A stretch of DNA of 64,000 bases, taken from assembly GCA_030737875.1 (NCBI GenBank), contig CM060910.1, positions 246,172,427 through 246,236,426 on the forward strand, given 5' to 3'. Numbering within the stretch: position 1 is the stretch's first letter; each line of letters begins with the position of its first letter. Source of the stretch: Allium sativum. Taxonomy: Eukaryota > Streptophyta > Magnoliopsida > Asparagales > Amaryllidaceae. The notes under the pieces were generated by a model that was not told the origin of the DNA, did not search any database, and worked only from the letters and a program-made list of their open reading frames with translations. The position numbers and the translations under genes are program-made. Below are positions 47,001-58,797 of the stretch, one piece after another.

Positions 47001-48031
47001 TCAAAATAGCAGCAGGGGGTACGTCAGTGTAGGTTCCGACGGACTACGGACGTGCACGTACTCCGAAGTGGGAAAGAGCAGGCACTGGGTACCAGTAATT
47101 ATACGTTGTGCATCTTAAATCGTGTCGGGTTTCTATCATAAGGATTGATACACCTTATGGTGGGACCAGCTCATGGTATCTACACGCAAGAGAGGGATGA
47201 CTAACACAGACACATGGAACATTAATACAAGTAGGGAGCCGATCGATACGGTAGTAAGGGTACATCTAACATCTTCATGGCAATTAAGCTGTTTGAGGTA
47301 AAGATCCTCATACTAGATGTACACCTAAAGGCTACCACAATTGCGGGGATGGGGATCACATTTTCATATGATCATTTTATACAGAATACTAGTTGGGACA
47401 CTGGTTAGGTGGTGCGGAGATATAGAAATCAGAATAATAGGGTAGTAGCGAAGCAGAGAACGAGTAGAAGTGCATTCAGTTTATCTTGCCTTATCATATC
47501 TATGCAAATCGTATGTTATGTTGTTATCATGGTATTGTCTTATATTCAGTTTATTCATGTCATGATGCTTTTTTCCTATTTACATGCTGAAAGTCACTGG
47601 ACTTACCAGACTTATGTCTGACCTAGTTTGTTTCGCCTCTTTTCTCCCCCCCCCTTCCAGGTTCATAGGGAGGAAATGTTACCACTTAGCTCAGTTTTCT
47701 TTCCAAGCTCAGACGATGTATTGCTTTGGACTCTCTCTCTTCCACTGCTATGGCTAGTTCATGCTTTGTTGGGGAATATCATTGTTATTTTTATGCTTCT
47801 TTTATACTTGGAAGTTTTTGAAATCAAAACAAAAGTTCTATGTATTACTTTTAAGTATGATTGGGACAATTGTTGTAAAAGCTTGACTGAACCACATTGT
47901 TTATAAAATGACTTTATTTTTCGCTGCTTTATTTGTCTGTCTTGTAATTAATCTGCATCTTTTACCTAAACGCTCCACCGAAGTTAAGGCATTCCCTTTG
48001 TGAGTGACCTTAATGGAGGTGGGGTGTTACA
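44069..48031 (+). repeat. Element E 3' LTR
   Basis: 3963 bases, colinear with the 5' LTR, including the TATA box (44593-44600), the 114-bp pair (45770-45965) and the 50-bp array (about 46010-46740). It differs in homopolymers: it has about 10 C at 47646 where the 5' LTR has 6, and lacks the 13-C run of the 5' copy. Confidence 0.88.
46010..46740 (+). repeat. 50-bp minisatellite in element E 3' LTR
   Basis: The same GGTTAAG...CTTAACC units in the same order as at 39530-40250, so the array pre-dates the insertion of E and has not been rearranged much since. Confidence 0.9.
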
Positions 48032-48770
48032 GAAGTTCAGGATTGGCTAGATAGTTATGAGCGCATCTTTAAGGATTTGGGAATCGATGATGCAATGAAG
48101 AGAAAGCTAGCATCCCGTCAGCTGCAAGGACGGGCAATGAATTGGTGGAATGTTATTAAGGCGGCTACTCCTGAGGATCAAGCTACATGGAATCAGTTTG
48201 TGATCCGCTTTAGTCATAAGTTTATCCCAGCTGCCCAGAAGTCAGAGTTGTTTAGGAAATTCTTGGAGCTTAAACAGAATGGTAGGGCAGTCTCGGAATA
48301 TATTCCTGAGTTCAATACTTTATCGAAGTATGGATTATCTCTTATCGATACTGCCGAGAAGAAGAACAAGAAGTTCATAACTGGTTTATATCAGTACTTG
48401 GGAGAAAGGCTTATAAACCATATTGATGAGACTTTTGAATCGATTGTTGGGAAGCATTAAGATCAGAGAGCTTTTATCCTAAGCCAAAGACTGAAGTCGT
48501 TGTTGCATCTACAGAGGGGCCAAAGCCACAGGCAAGTGGTGGAGGCAAGAATAATTCTCAGAATAAAAGGAAGCAGAGTCAGACTAAGGATGGTCAGAAA
48601 AAGAAAGACAAGAAAGATGTTGAGTGCTTTAGCTATAGCAAGAAGGGCCATTATGCTAAAAAATGTCGAGCAAAGCCAACGGACATGAAGTGCTTCAACT
48701 GCGGCCAAGTGGGGCATCACAACGATAAGTGTCCTCAACCTCTGAAAGAGAAGCAGATTGTGAAAGCATA
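48032..48770 (+). pseudogene. Element D gag, capsid and zinc knuckles
   Basis: Resumes after element E. The capsid (retrotrans_gag) domain spans about 48040-48400 (RQLQGRAMNWWNVIKAATPE, FVIRFSHKFIPAAQKSELFR, LELKQNGRAVSEYIPEFNTL, YGLSLIDTAEKKNKKFITGL). A one-base frameshift lies near 48455. The new frame carries a lysine-rich linker (KRKQSQTKDGQKKKDKK) and two knuckles: CFSYSKKGHYAKKC, with one Cys replaced by Tyr, and an intact CX2CX4HX4C, CFNCGQVGHHNDKC (48694-48735). Gag binds and packages the element RNA. Confidence 0.87.
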
Positions 48771-50276
48771 TGTTATCAATGTTGTTCCTTCTTCGTCGAA
48801 TACCCTAACTGCGGCGGAGAAAGGAAAGAATGTCGTCATTCAAGGTATGCTTTCTGTTTATGATGTTCCTGTTCGAGTATTATTTGATAATGGTGATTCT
48901 TGTTCCTTCAAATCTAGTGACCTGGTAGATAGGTTGGGATTGGAACCCGAGATATTTGATAGACCTTTAGTTGTGACGAACACGATTGATGGTTCGACTA
49001 GCCTTAGCATGATTTGTCGAAATTTGGTCTTATCGAGTCATGGAAGTATGTTTGCTCGTGATTGCTTTGTTTTGGGATTTACTGTGTATGGCATTATTTT
49101 GGGAGTCGATTGGCTCCAAAGATATGGGGTGGTGGTAGACTGTGAATGATTTTCGGTGACAATTAGGGCGGATGATGGGCGGAGGGTACTGCTTGGTGGC
49201 CTCTTGTTGATGAGGTGATAGCTAGTTTTCTAAATTCCCTCGACATCCCGCAGGAAGAGTTAGCAGGAGTTCCCATTGCTGGCCAGTATTTGAATATCTT
49301 CGAGGAAGTGACCGGACTTCCACCACACCGAGAGATTGAGTTTCGTATTGATTTAGTGAAAGAAGCCAGACCTATAGTGATGCCACTCCGTCGTATGGCA
49401 CCAAGGGAGCAGCGAGAACTTGGGGTGCAAGTGAGCGATCTTTTGAAGAAGGGAATTATCAGAAGAAGTGTTTCCGAGTGGGGAGCACCAGTTGTATTTG
49501 CCACTAAGACAGATGGTTCCCTTCGTTTATGTGTGGACTATCGCGAGTTGAATAAAGTGACTAGGAAGAATAAGTATCCTCTTTCATGGATAGATGATTT
49601 GTTTGATCAACTGGAAGGAGAAAGAGTGTTCTCCCAGTTGGACCTCGCGACAGGATTTCATCAGCTCCGAGTAGCAGCTCAGAGTATTTCAAAAATTGCA
49701 TTTTGAACGCCGTCTGGATTCTATGAGTGGTTGGTCATGCCATTCGGGTTGACCAATGCACCAACATATTTTGTGGATCTTATGAATAGGGAATTCATAG
49801 ATCAGTTGAATAAGTTTGTTCTTGTGTTCATGGATGATATCTTGGTTTATTCGAGGACAGAGGAAGAACACAAGGAACATTTGAGGACAGTGATGGAGGT
49901 GTTGAGAAAACACCAATTGAAAGCGAAGTTTTCTAAGTGTCACTTATGGAGGAGGGAAGTGAGATTCTTGGGCTATGTTGTTTCAGAAAATGGGATTGCC
50001 GTGGACCTAGCGAAAGTGGCTACGGTACAAGATTGGTCTACACCCAAGAATGCGACAGACGTTAGAAGTTTCTTTGGATTAGCTGGATATTATCGTAAGT
50101 TTATCCAAGACTTCTCCAAGATAGAGGCACCGTTAACTCAGTTGACCAAGAAGAATCAAGCTTTCGTCTGGGACGAAGGTGCGAGAATGCATTTAAGGGT
50201 CTAAAGGAGAAGTTGAAGAGTGTACCAGTGTTAGTTATTCCTAAGGGAAACGAAGAGATGACGGTATATACGGATG
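48771..50276 (+). pseudogene. Element D pol, protease and reverse transcriptase
   Basis: The protease region 48840-49149 reads VRVLFDNGDSCSFKSSDLVD then GIILGVDWLQRYG; the active-site triplet is D-N-G. A stop at 49147 and a frameshift before 49215 follow. RT at 49215-50204 keeps its main motifs: [77 protein letters not shown] and the catalytic FMDDILVYS (near 49830). There is a stop at 49704 and a frameshift near 50180. It ends with the first RNase H residues (MTVYTDA), where Tat-F enters. It copies element RNA into DNA in the cytoplasmic particle; now inactive. Confidence 0.9.
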
Positions 50277-50281
50277 CCTAT

Positions 50282-51272
50282 TGTTATCCACCAAATATTG
50301 GGGAACGAACCCGATCGGTATAGTCAGAAGAATGGACCGAACAGCCAGGAAAATACAGCATGGCTTGATCCAAGAAAGTAATGCCGATCGGTATGATGAC
50401 AACGACACCGGCCGGTTCGAACCCAAACACACTGCTCAGATAGTCACAACTTCAGAGTAGAGCAGTCCTGTACACGAAGAAAGGAAAACTCCCTTACCGG
50501 GCGGCCCAGATCTGTGAGTCCTGACCGGACTCTTTAGAGATATCATGTTTGCCCAAGTGAGACAACATCGACCGACCGACCTAAGGATGAGCAATCGGCC
50601 GACCATGTTATGGAATCCTTGCCAAGTCACCTGTGTGAAGCAAAAGAGGAGTCGTACCGACCGGCTGGACCCAATCCATACCGATCGGTCCTTCCGACAG
50701 CTGTTTATAGGTTGGTTTCTGGACAACTGTTGTCAGGCTGGCCGGTGACAATTTCGTAAATAAGGGTCGACTAACCGGTGACACTGAATATGATATCACC
50801 TCATTTCTCCACACCTATAAATAAAGGTCCAACCCCACTTTAAGGGGGGACGAATCCTATGATCCCGAAGGGCTGCTAAATTCCATTCGCTACATCTAGT
50901 TAGAGATTTCATCATCTCCAATCACCATAAAGTGAAGATCTAACTCCTAATCCATCAAAGTTTACATGGAAATCTCCATTCAATCCACCATCATCTGCCA
51001 CGATTGAAGTCCTTCACCATTCTTCCTTAGTCAAATTCTAGGAAAGTGTAGCGATGAATGTAATAAAAGGATGTGTTTGCCTTGTAAATCTATGTGCAAT
51101 AATGGAATTACAATTCAAAGTGGACGTAGATCACAATTGATCGAACCACTATAAAAATATTGTGTCTCTTTACTTGCTTTATATTGTTGATTGGCTCCAC
51201 ATTTCATATTACCAAGCTTTTTAAGAAGTACCCTGAGTTCACTTGGTGTTTGTGCCATTTTTGACGCAAACA
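50282..51272 (+). repeat. Tat-F 5' LTR
   Basis: 991 bases. The U3 part holds many CCGATCGGT / CCGACCGG / CCGGCCGG palindromes (near 50312, 50394, 50409, 50572, 50595, 50658 and 50680). TATA box at 50816. The pyrimidine-rich leader matches the 3' LTR and is followed by the PBS. Confidence 0.9.
50816..50823 (+). promoter_or_regulatory. TATA box of Tat-F 5' LTR
   Basis: TATAAATA in TCCACACCTATAAATAAAGG, retained as TATAAATA at 61345-61352 in the 3' LTR. Confidence 0.68.
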
Positions 51273-51274
51273 TT

Positions 51275-51293
51275 TGGCGCCCACCATGGGGCC
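51275..51293 (+). promoter_or_regulatory. Primer binding site of Tat-F
   Basis: TGGCGCCCACCATGGGGCC two bases after the LTR end; it starts TGG as a site pairing with a tRNA CCA end should. Not the initiator-Met type used by D and E. Confidence 0.6.
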
Positions 51294-51380
51294 GATTCGA
51301 TCATCCGTTTTCTCATACTCACTCACAAGGTCCTACGCCTTCTATTGAAGATCTGAGCCCGTTTCACTATAGTCCAATTC

Positions 51381-53060
51381 ATGCCCTTGCTGGAAATATT
51401 GAAGAAACCAGGTAGACCATCAAAGAATGTCGCCAATCAAAACACCGAGAATAATGATAGTGCCGCTGACCATGAGCATGAGAATACTCCTCCTACCAAC
51501 CCATTCGAACGCAGAGAAACTTCTAACGCCGGAGAGGCAGTCACGAGGAGAGAACTCGACGAAGTGGCGGCCGTACTAGCAAATCAGATGGACGTTGCAA
51601 ATAAAGCTATGATGAAAAGGCTTGAAGCAATGTTCGCCACACAAGTTGCTGCGGCCAAGGTCAACACGAAATCCGCCCGAGCAAAATCCCTTCAAACTCC
51701 GCATACGGAAAACGCAAGATCTTTTTCTTCAAGACCAATCCGAGTAAATTCTATCTAACAGATGACAAATCCTAACCATAAGGAAACTAAAATACCTCCT
51801 CATAACTATAATTACAAGGCGACTTCCCAACAAGTGCTCAGCTTCGCCAAAAGGGCACCTCCTCAAGCAGGAGGCTTAGGGCCCCGAAATCTGAACCGGA
51901 TCATTTGCTTATGCAGACATCCGGTAAGGAAGACGGCGCCGCCCCGCGGATCGACACAACGAGGAAGAGCGTATATCGGAGATGATCCACAGAATTGTGG
52001 AAAAGGGGCTGAAGAAGCAGAGTGATGAGAAAGAATGGGGATTCGCTCCCAAAAAGACTCCACTAACAGAAAGGATAAAATTGGCACCATATCCTAACAA
52101 ATTCAAACCACCAACAGTTGAGGCCTATAACGAGACAACTGACCTTAATGTGTTCCTATTTAAGTATGATCAGCACATGGACGGGGCCTGAGCCACTGAA
52201 GAATTAAAATGCTTATATTTTCCGACCTACCTCGACGGAGTAGCTTCACTTTAGTTCACAAAGTTACCACCTAGATCAGTGGATGACTTTGCCACACTGG
52301 CAAAGCTATTCCGAGAGCAATTCAGACTTCAAACCACGAAGGTGCTAGATGTAACGGATTTGAACGAGCTAGAGCAGAGGCCCGGGGAGCCGATTAGAAC
52401 TTTTTTACCCAATTCAATACCGCAGCAGTTGAAGTTGGGAATTACGAGCCTCGATTGGCTTTAATGGCCTTGAAGGGGGTAGTAAATAAGAAGACTAAGC
52501 TCGGACGTTGGATTAAAAAGAAGAAACCCAGTAAACTCGAAGAATTATTCGATAAAGCTGAAGAATACATAGGTGTGGACGAGGATCCTACCTATGCTAT
52601 AGATATCCCAGAAATAAGCATACAGCTTGAGAAGAAGGGTGATGAAGCTGATAACAATCAGAAAAACCTTGGAGGCCAAAAACGAGGCAATGATGGGAGA
52701 GACAACTGAGTTAATAAAAAGTTCTATTACTTCAAGAACTCGGATTTGACACCATTAAACGGGACGATAGAGAATATCTTCATAGCCACCAAGGAGACTG
52801 AAGATTACCCTTCACCAAAGCAAATAAAGGTTAGCGATGTCGCCGTTAAATCCGGAAGATTTCGTCGGTTTCATAACCAACAGGGGCATAATACAAATGA
52901 ATATCGACATCTAAAGAGCTTAATTGAAGAACTAATAAGGAAAAATAGACTTCAGCAATATACCAAGAATATGCAAAATTCTCGAGCATCCCAAGGCCAA
53001 GGTGCATCTAGTGGACAACCAGGCCAAAGTGAGAAAGCTGCAAACGCTGTTATGCCAAGG
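51381..53060 (+). pseudogene. Tat-F gag relic
   Basis: Begins at ATG 51381 with a polar N-terminus rich in Asn/Glu. It is broken at 51756 and by frame changes, and resumes at 51982-52191 (EKEWGFAPKKTPLTERIKLA, NKFKPPTVEAYNETTDLNVF). The capsid domain lies at 52190-52600 (LAKLFREQFRLQTTKVLDVT, LNELEQRPGEPIRTF, KTKLGRWIKKKKPSKLEELF). The knuckle-like segment near 52855-52915 reads RFHNQQGHNTNEYRHL: His and GH are kept but both Cys positions are changed, the mirror image of the Tat-C lesion. Frame layout is parallel to Tat-C gag, so the two are relatives. Confidence 0.85.
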
Positions 53061-55076
53061 TTGATCATTAATACCATATTAGGAGGCCCATACCCTGCCG
53101 AGAAAAGTTGGGGGGGGGGGGGGGTCTTGTGAAGTATGCTAACGAGATGAGGAACCTCCCAAAGGAAGGTGAGCTCATGATCATGAGTGAAGCTTTTTCA
53201 GCAAAGATACCCAGGTTCTCCTGAGATGACAATGTATTCAAAAAACAGGATTCAGAAGCGTTGATAATCCCAACCGAAGACCCAATGGTGATAACCATAG
53301 GCTTGGGTCCTTCCATCGTCAGAAGAGTTCTGGTTGACAGTGAAGCGTCCATCAATGTCTTGTTCATTAATGCCTTTCACAGAATGAAGCTTTCTATGGG
53401 AGATGTGAAAGCTTGTCAGAACAAAATTCATGGCTTTACCGGGCAAGCTGTCAACCAATTGGAATTATCAATCTGCCTGTTGATCACGGAGAAGGAGAGC
53501 AAAGGGTCACACGAGAGCAAGACTTTGTTGTAATCGATGAGCTCTCAAACTATAACGCCTTCCTAGGAAGACCAACACTTGCAGCATTCCGAATCACCAT
53601 GGCCCCGTGGTGCCTGACGATGAAATTTCCCATCGAGAATGGGATTGGTATAGTTAAAGGTGACCAGCAAGCAACAAGGGAGTGCTACCTGGCTGAGCTT
53701 TCTGAATTAAGGAAAAAAGAAGTGAAGAAGAATGTGGAGCCACCGCTCCACATCCAAAATCGTCCTTTATAGCAACTAAAGCAAGGCCCCCATACTGGCA
53801 AGCATAGCGGAGCTCAGAAGGAGATTGATCCAAGAAAAACCTGTATAGGGGATGACCGAGCGATCCCAACTAAAGACACCATTTCTGTTCCAGTGCATGA
53901 TAAAGATCCTAATCGAGTTCTAAAAATAGGTTCTCAGCTGAGCCAGAAGCTGAAAAGGGATTTTATATTGTTTCTGAAAGCATACTTAGATGCCTTTGCA
54001 TGAACACACTCAGACATGTGTGGAATATCAACAGATACAATTGTTCATAAACTGAATGTTAGTTCCAGCGTCACTCCTGTAAAACAAAAACGACGAGCCC
54101 ACGGACCTGAAAGATCGATAGCATTGCAAGAAGTGGTAGACAGACTTTTTAAGACCAACTTCATATGAGCATCAACATATCCCGATTGGGTATCAAATCC
54201 AGTTCTTGTCAAAAAGTTTAACGGCAAACGGAGGGTGTGCATAGACTACTCGGACCTTAATAAAGCATGTCATAAGGATAGCTTTCCCCTACCAAGAATC
54301 GATCAGCTCGTTGATGCAACTACGGGGCATGCACTGCTGTCTTTCATGGATGCATATTCTGGATATATTCAGATCATGATGCATGAACCGGACGAAGAGA
54401 ACACAAGATTTATAACTGATAGAGGCCTATATTGTTACAAGGTCATGCCATTCAGACTAAAGAATGCTAGGGCAACATATCAGCGTCTAGTGAACTCATG
54501 TTCAAATCCCAAATTGGGAACACTATGGAGGTGTACGTCGATGACATGCTGGTAAAGTCGAAAAAGGCTGAAGATCACCTAGAAGATCTAGCAGAAATGT
54601 TCCATATTTTAAGAAAATTCGGCATGAAGTTAAATCCTCTGAAATGCTCATTTGGAGTGCCTTCAGGAAAATTCCTCGGGTTTATAGTCAATGCCAGGGG
54701 CATCGAGGCAAATCCTACCCAGGCCACGGCGTTAAGAGAAGTGTGGGCGCCAAAAACAATAAAGGAGCTTCAAAGCTTGTATGGAAAAATCGCCGCCCTT
54801 AACCGCTTCATCTCCAAGGCAACAGATCGATGCATCCTGCTTTTTGACGCTTTAAGAAAAGGAAAGAAAGACTTTCAATGGACTCCAGAATGCCAAATCT
54901 CTTTTGAACAATTAATTCAACATTTGGAATCACCGCTGATGCTTTCTAAACCCAAAAATGGAGAAGAGCTATTCTTATACTTGGCAATATCACCACATGC
55001 TCTGAGTGCCGCACTTGTCTGGGAAGATTCAAAGGTCCAATGGCCAGTCTATTATATCAGTAAGCGACTTGTTTGA
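53061..55076 (+). pseudogene. Tat-F pol, protease and reverse transcriptase
   Basis: Protease 53261-53600: RRVLVDSEASINVLF, with Glu where the D-S/T-G active site needs Gly, and AFLGRPTLAAF downstream. A 15-G run at 53110-53124 precedes it. RT 53880-55076: stops at 54001 and 54166, then KRRVCIDYSDLNKACHKDSF, PLPRIDQLVDATTGHALLSF, MDAYSGYIQI, and after a frameshift near 54500 the catalytic YVDDMLVKSK (54532-54561), LKCSFGVPSGKFLGFIV and LNRFISKATDRC. It ends in the first RNase H (YLAISPHALSAALVWEDS, YYISKRLV) at a TGA (55074). Confidence 0.88.
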
Positions 55077-55742
55077 GCGGAGCTGAATTACCCAAAGCTT
55101 GAAAAGCTGGCATATTGTCTACTCATCGCCTCAAAGAAATTGAGACCATATTTCCAGTCCCATCCAATTAAGATCCTCACCAACCAACCGCTAAGGCAAA
55201 TTCTCTTCCGTCCAGAAACTTCTGGAAGACTGCTAAAGTGGAACATTGAGCTCAGCCAATATGACATCACCTATCACCCTCTAAAGGCTATTAATGGGCA
55301 AGCTTTAGCAGACTTCATTGCCGAATTCATGGACAGAGGAGAAGAAATCGAGGAACCAGCGGAAGCAGTCACTAGCTGGAAGCTATACGTGGATGGCTCA
55401 AGAAACGATTACTGTTCAAGAGCCGGGATTGTCTTGGAAACTCCAGAAGGCCATTCTTTATGTCATGCATTAAGGCTAGAGTTTCAGTCAACCAATAATG
55501 AGGCTGAGTACGAAGAACTAATAAATGGATTAAAACTGGCAAAAGAGCTGAATCTAAAGATCATACGAATTTTCAGTGATTCCCGCTTGGTAGTGGGGCA
55601 GGTTCTTGGGGAATTCCAGACTAAAGTGGGAAATCTTCCTTCCTATCTTATGAAGGCCATGGAACTCCTCAACAACCTAGATCATTACACTATATCTCAC
55701 ATTCCAAGAGAGGAAAATACTAAGGTTAATTCTCTCGCCTGA
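55077..55742 (+). pseudogene. Tat-F RNase H and second, archaeal-type RNase H
   Basis: 55077-55320 is the end of the Gypsy RNase H and its tether (YPKLEKLAYCLLIASKKLRP, LLKWNIELSQYDITYHPLKA, NGQALADFIAEF). From 55375 a second RNase H follows: WKLYVDGSRNDYCSRAGIVL, NNEAEYEELINGLKLAKELN and IFSDSRLVVGQV, giving D, E and D in the order of the catalytic acids. This additional archaeal-type RNase H is diagnostic of Tat-lineage elements. The frame ends at TGA 55740, in sequence where family members continue into integrase. Confidence 0.87.
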
Positions 55743-57083
55743 TATGCTAGTTCTTCTGATGCACGTTTGCTGGGACTAGTGCTTGTTGAAGTCCTTACAA
55801 CGCCTGTCATTAAAGAGGAAGATGTTGAGTGGATTATGGAAACTATGGAAGAACCTGAGTCCTGGATGACACCGATTAAGGAATACATCCTCAATGGAAC
55901 ACTCCCAGATGAACCGAAAAGGCGGAAGAAAATACTGCGCAAGGCTCCACTATATCTTGTTCAGGACGGAAGGCTGTATAGACGAGGATTATCTGTGCCA
56001 TTATTGCGGTGTGTGTCCAAGGAGGAGTCAAGAGCAATCTTGGCGGAATTGCATGAAGGAGATTGTGGAGGTCACGTCGGCGGTCAAACATTAGCCAAGA
56101 AAGTTCTGCGATACGGCTATTTTTGGCCCGACGTGAACCTGGACGCAATGAATTATTCCAAAAGATGCGACAAATGCCAAAGATTTGTGAGAATTCCTAG
56201 AGCACCACCGACCAAGTTAACACGAATGGTCAGCCCGTGGCCATTTGTTATTTGGGGCATAGATTTAATTGGGGCACTACACACCACAAAGTCAAATATG
56301 AAGTATGCAATAGTGGCAGTTGATTATTTTACAAAATGGGCCGAAGCAGAACCATTAGCCACTATTACTTCAAAGAAGCTGATCAACTTTCTCTTGAAAA
56401 ACATCATCTGCAGGTTCGGCATACCACAAAAGATAATCACTGACAACAACACTCAATTTGAAAGTCGTGAGTTCTTGGATTTTTGCGCCAAATTCAAAAT
56501 CAAGAAAAGTTTTTCGGCCGTTGCCCATCCGCAAGCTAATGGGAAAGTTGAAGCAATCAACAAGATCCTAAAGTCAACCATCAAGAAATGACTTGAGAAA
56601 GCCAAGGGGAGATGGGTTGATCAACTTCCGCTAGCATTGTGGGCATACCGTACCACCCATAAAACTGCAACCGGCCACACTTCGTTTTCCCTGGCATTCG
56701 GATCTGAAGCGATGATCCCAGTTGAATTAGAAATCCCAACTCATAGAAGAATCTACTTCGACCAAGCCGAAAATGAAAAACTTCAACTCGAGGCGCTTGA
56801 CTTACTCGAGGAAAGAAGGAGAGAATCGGAACTCAGAGCTATGGCGCATCAGAGAAGAATAGCCCGCCGTTTTAATGCCCAAGTTAGGCGAAGAACCTTC
56901 CAAATTGGGGATCTCGTTCTTAAGAAAATCATGATAGGAACTGGAGTACTGGGACCCAATTGGGATGGGCCATATGTAATAAGTCAAAAGTTCTCAGATG
57001 GAACATTTGAGCTAAAGACAACGGACGGAATCCAACTCCCAAGAGCATGGAATGCTATTCATCTCCGCCGCTACTTCTTTTAA
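55743..57083 (+). pseudogene. Tat-F integrase
   Basis: The HHCC zinc domain is intact (HEGDCGGHVGG near 56050, CDKCQRF near 56165). The catalytic core has Asp in WGIDLIGALH, Asp in IITDNNTQFE and Glu in ANGKVEAINKIL, so the DDE set survives. One TGA at 56589 splits the core from LPLALWAYRTTHKTATGHTS, FGSEAMIPVE and the C-terminal GPYVISQKFSDGTFELKT block, ending with the natural stop at 57081. Apart from the two TGAs the protein is well kept, so Tat-F is the youngest-looking pol here. Integrase joins the element cDNA to chromosomal DNA. Confidence 0.9.
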
Positions 57084-58797
57084 TTTTCCTTTTATATTAC
57101 TTGTAAAAAATGCATCGTACGCACCATGCGACGTTATTACAAGTTTTGTAAATATAAATGAGAAGAGATTACGTTACCCGTATAAATCTTACATTTACAT
57201 ACTTCTTACTGAGATTTGACCTTTATCGCAGGTCTTAAAAAGTGGTGACCCTATCATAGCGTAGCTAATCCTGATGATTATTATAGCATATCTTGGCTGG
57301 ATAGCTCAAATATCCACCATTTAATGCTTAAAGAATCATTCACGATGGATTCAAAAGATGTGAAAGCATAATTGTGCAAAACAGGGTACCAGGAATTGCC
57401 TATCAAATGGTTCCAAACACTAGCTCCAACGGGTGGCAATAAAAACCAGTAAGTAAGCTAGTAACAGTTCCAAAAGAAAAATTATGTAGTCGATAAACTA
57501 ATAACCTCCCCAGGGGGTACTCGGTTACTCGCCGATGTCATTGATACATGGTCGGATAGCGACATTAACACCGGGTTTTAAAAACCAAACACCTCCCCGG
57601 GAGGCACTCGGTTACTCGTCAACGCCATTGATACATGGTTGGATAACGACATGAACACTGAGTCTAAAAGACCTTTTCGGAGGCATCCATTCAGATGTTG
57701 GGTCTTCCAAATCCAACTACCAATTTCGAGTCTTCCAAACCCAGTTACTGACCGATTACCAAAAAAACTCTTCGGGGGTGTCCGATCATATGCCGGATCT
57801 TCCAAATTCGGTTAGTGACGGACCCAAAGGCCTTTTTCAAAGGCACCCTACAAATTCTACAAGTGGCTGAGCCGTTCAGTCACAATGAATAAAGGGTTCA
57901 TAAATGTTGCCTTCCAAACAGGGGCACTAAGAAGGAACTTATCTACATAAAAAGTGCAGAAATTCTGTGTTGCAAACATGAAAAACAAATCACAGATACG
58001 CGTTTCATAAGCATAAAATAGCGTACAATATTGAACTTGTCAGGTTATATCAACCACCTAATTGTCAAGTATTGATACAACTCCAAAGTAAGATGGTGTA
58101 TTTTAGCAAACAAGCTTCGTTAAGTTCTAAAGACCATCGAATGAAACAAGTTTGTAAAAACACTGATTCATGTTTGAAATTCATCATACTTAGATGATTG
58201 ACTTGTTGGTAATATGGACAATCAATATCGAATTAACTAACCTAGAGTTATGCAAAGCTTCAATTATTATAAGACAGGTTGTGATGACCCGGGTCGGAAC
58301 CAGGGGCAACCATGCGTCGTCACCGCACATCTAGTGACATGATCCAACATTCAAAGCCAAAAAGCCATCATACAAAAATGGAATCAATGAACCATTAGCA
58401 ACCCGCACCACCGGCCGGCTTCAGGTGGAAAACAACCGGTCGATCAACGCCACCCGTAACCGGTCGATCATAAACCGGTCAGTCATAAACCGATGGTCCG
58501 AGTGATCATAAACACGGACTGCCCGGTATCAGACACAAAGAATACAAGACACAACAAATAAAGGCATAAATAAGAAAGCAGGCTGTGAACTAAGTGACCT
58601 AGATAATTATGCATTAACTTTCATGGCTAATATCCCATCGCCATAAAAAAAAACCCAGCAAATACAGTCACCGCAGTCACATAACACCAGCATAAGCCAA
58701 CATAGCAGTTAAAGGCGAGGACCGGAACTCGCTTAATACAACCGGTCTAGAGATAAAATTCATCAAGCCAAAGTTACCAAGCATCAGGAGGAAAGAG
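57084..58797 (+). repeat. Tat-F post-pol non-coding region with tandem repeats
   Basis: No frame on either strand that I trust. 57503-57680 holds two 87-bp units (TCGGTTACTC at 57521 and 57608; TTGATACATGG in both). 57670-57840 continues with related GGTCTTCCAAATC / GGATCTTCCAAATT units. 58110-58205 resembles Tat-C 27060-27150. From 58400 the ACCGGTCGATCA / ACCGGCCGG palindromic words begin and continue to the antisense gene's 3' side. Confidence 0.75.

Larger units (their letters stand above)
37555..48031 (+). mobile_element. Element E: internally deleted Gypsy retrotransposon nested in D gag
   Basis: 5' LTR 37555-41538 and 3' LTR 44069-48031, both TGTAACACCCCGTATTTC...GGTGTTACA. Perfect target duplication GAAGT at 37550-37554 and 48032-48036. 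A tRNA-Met PBS follows the 5' LTR at 41541 and a purine tract (AAAGGATGGGAGAA) precedes the 3' LTR. The internal part is only 2.5 kb: a faint zinc-knuckle, protease, half an RT and a fragment after it. The first 170 bases of the LTRs differ at 16 positions by my count, mainly transitions. Confidence 0.88.
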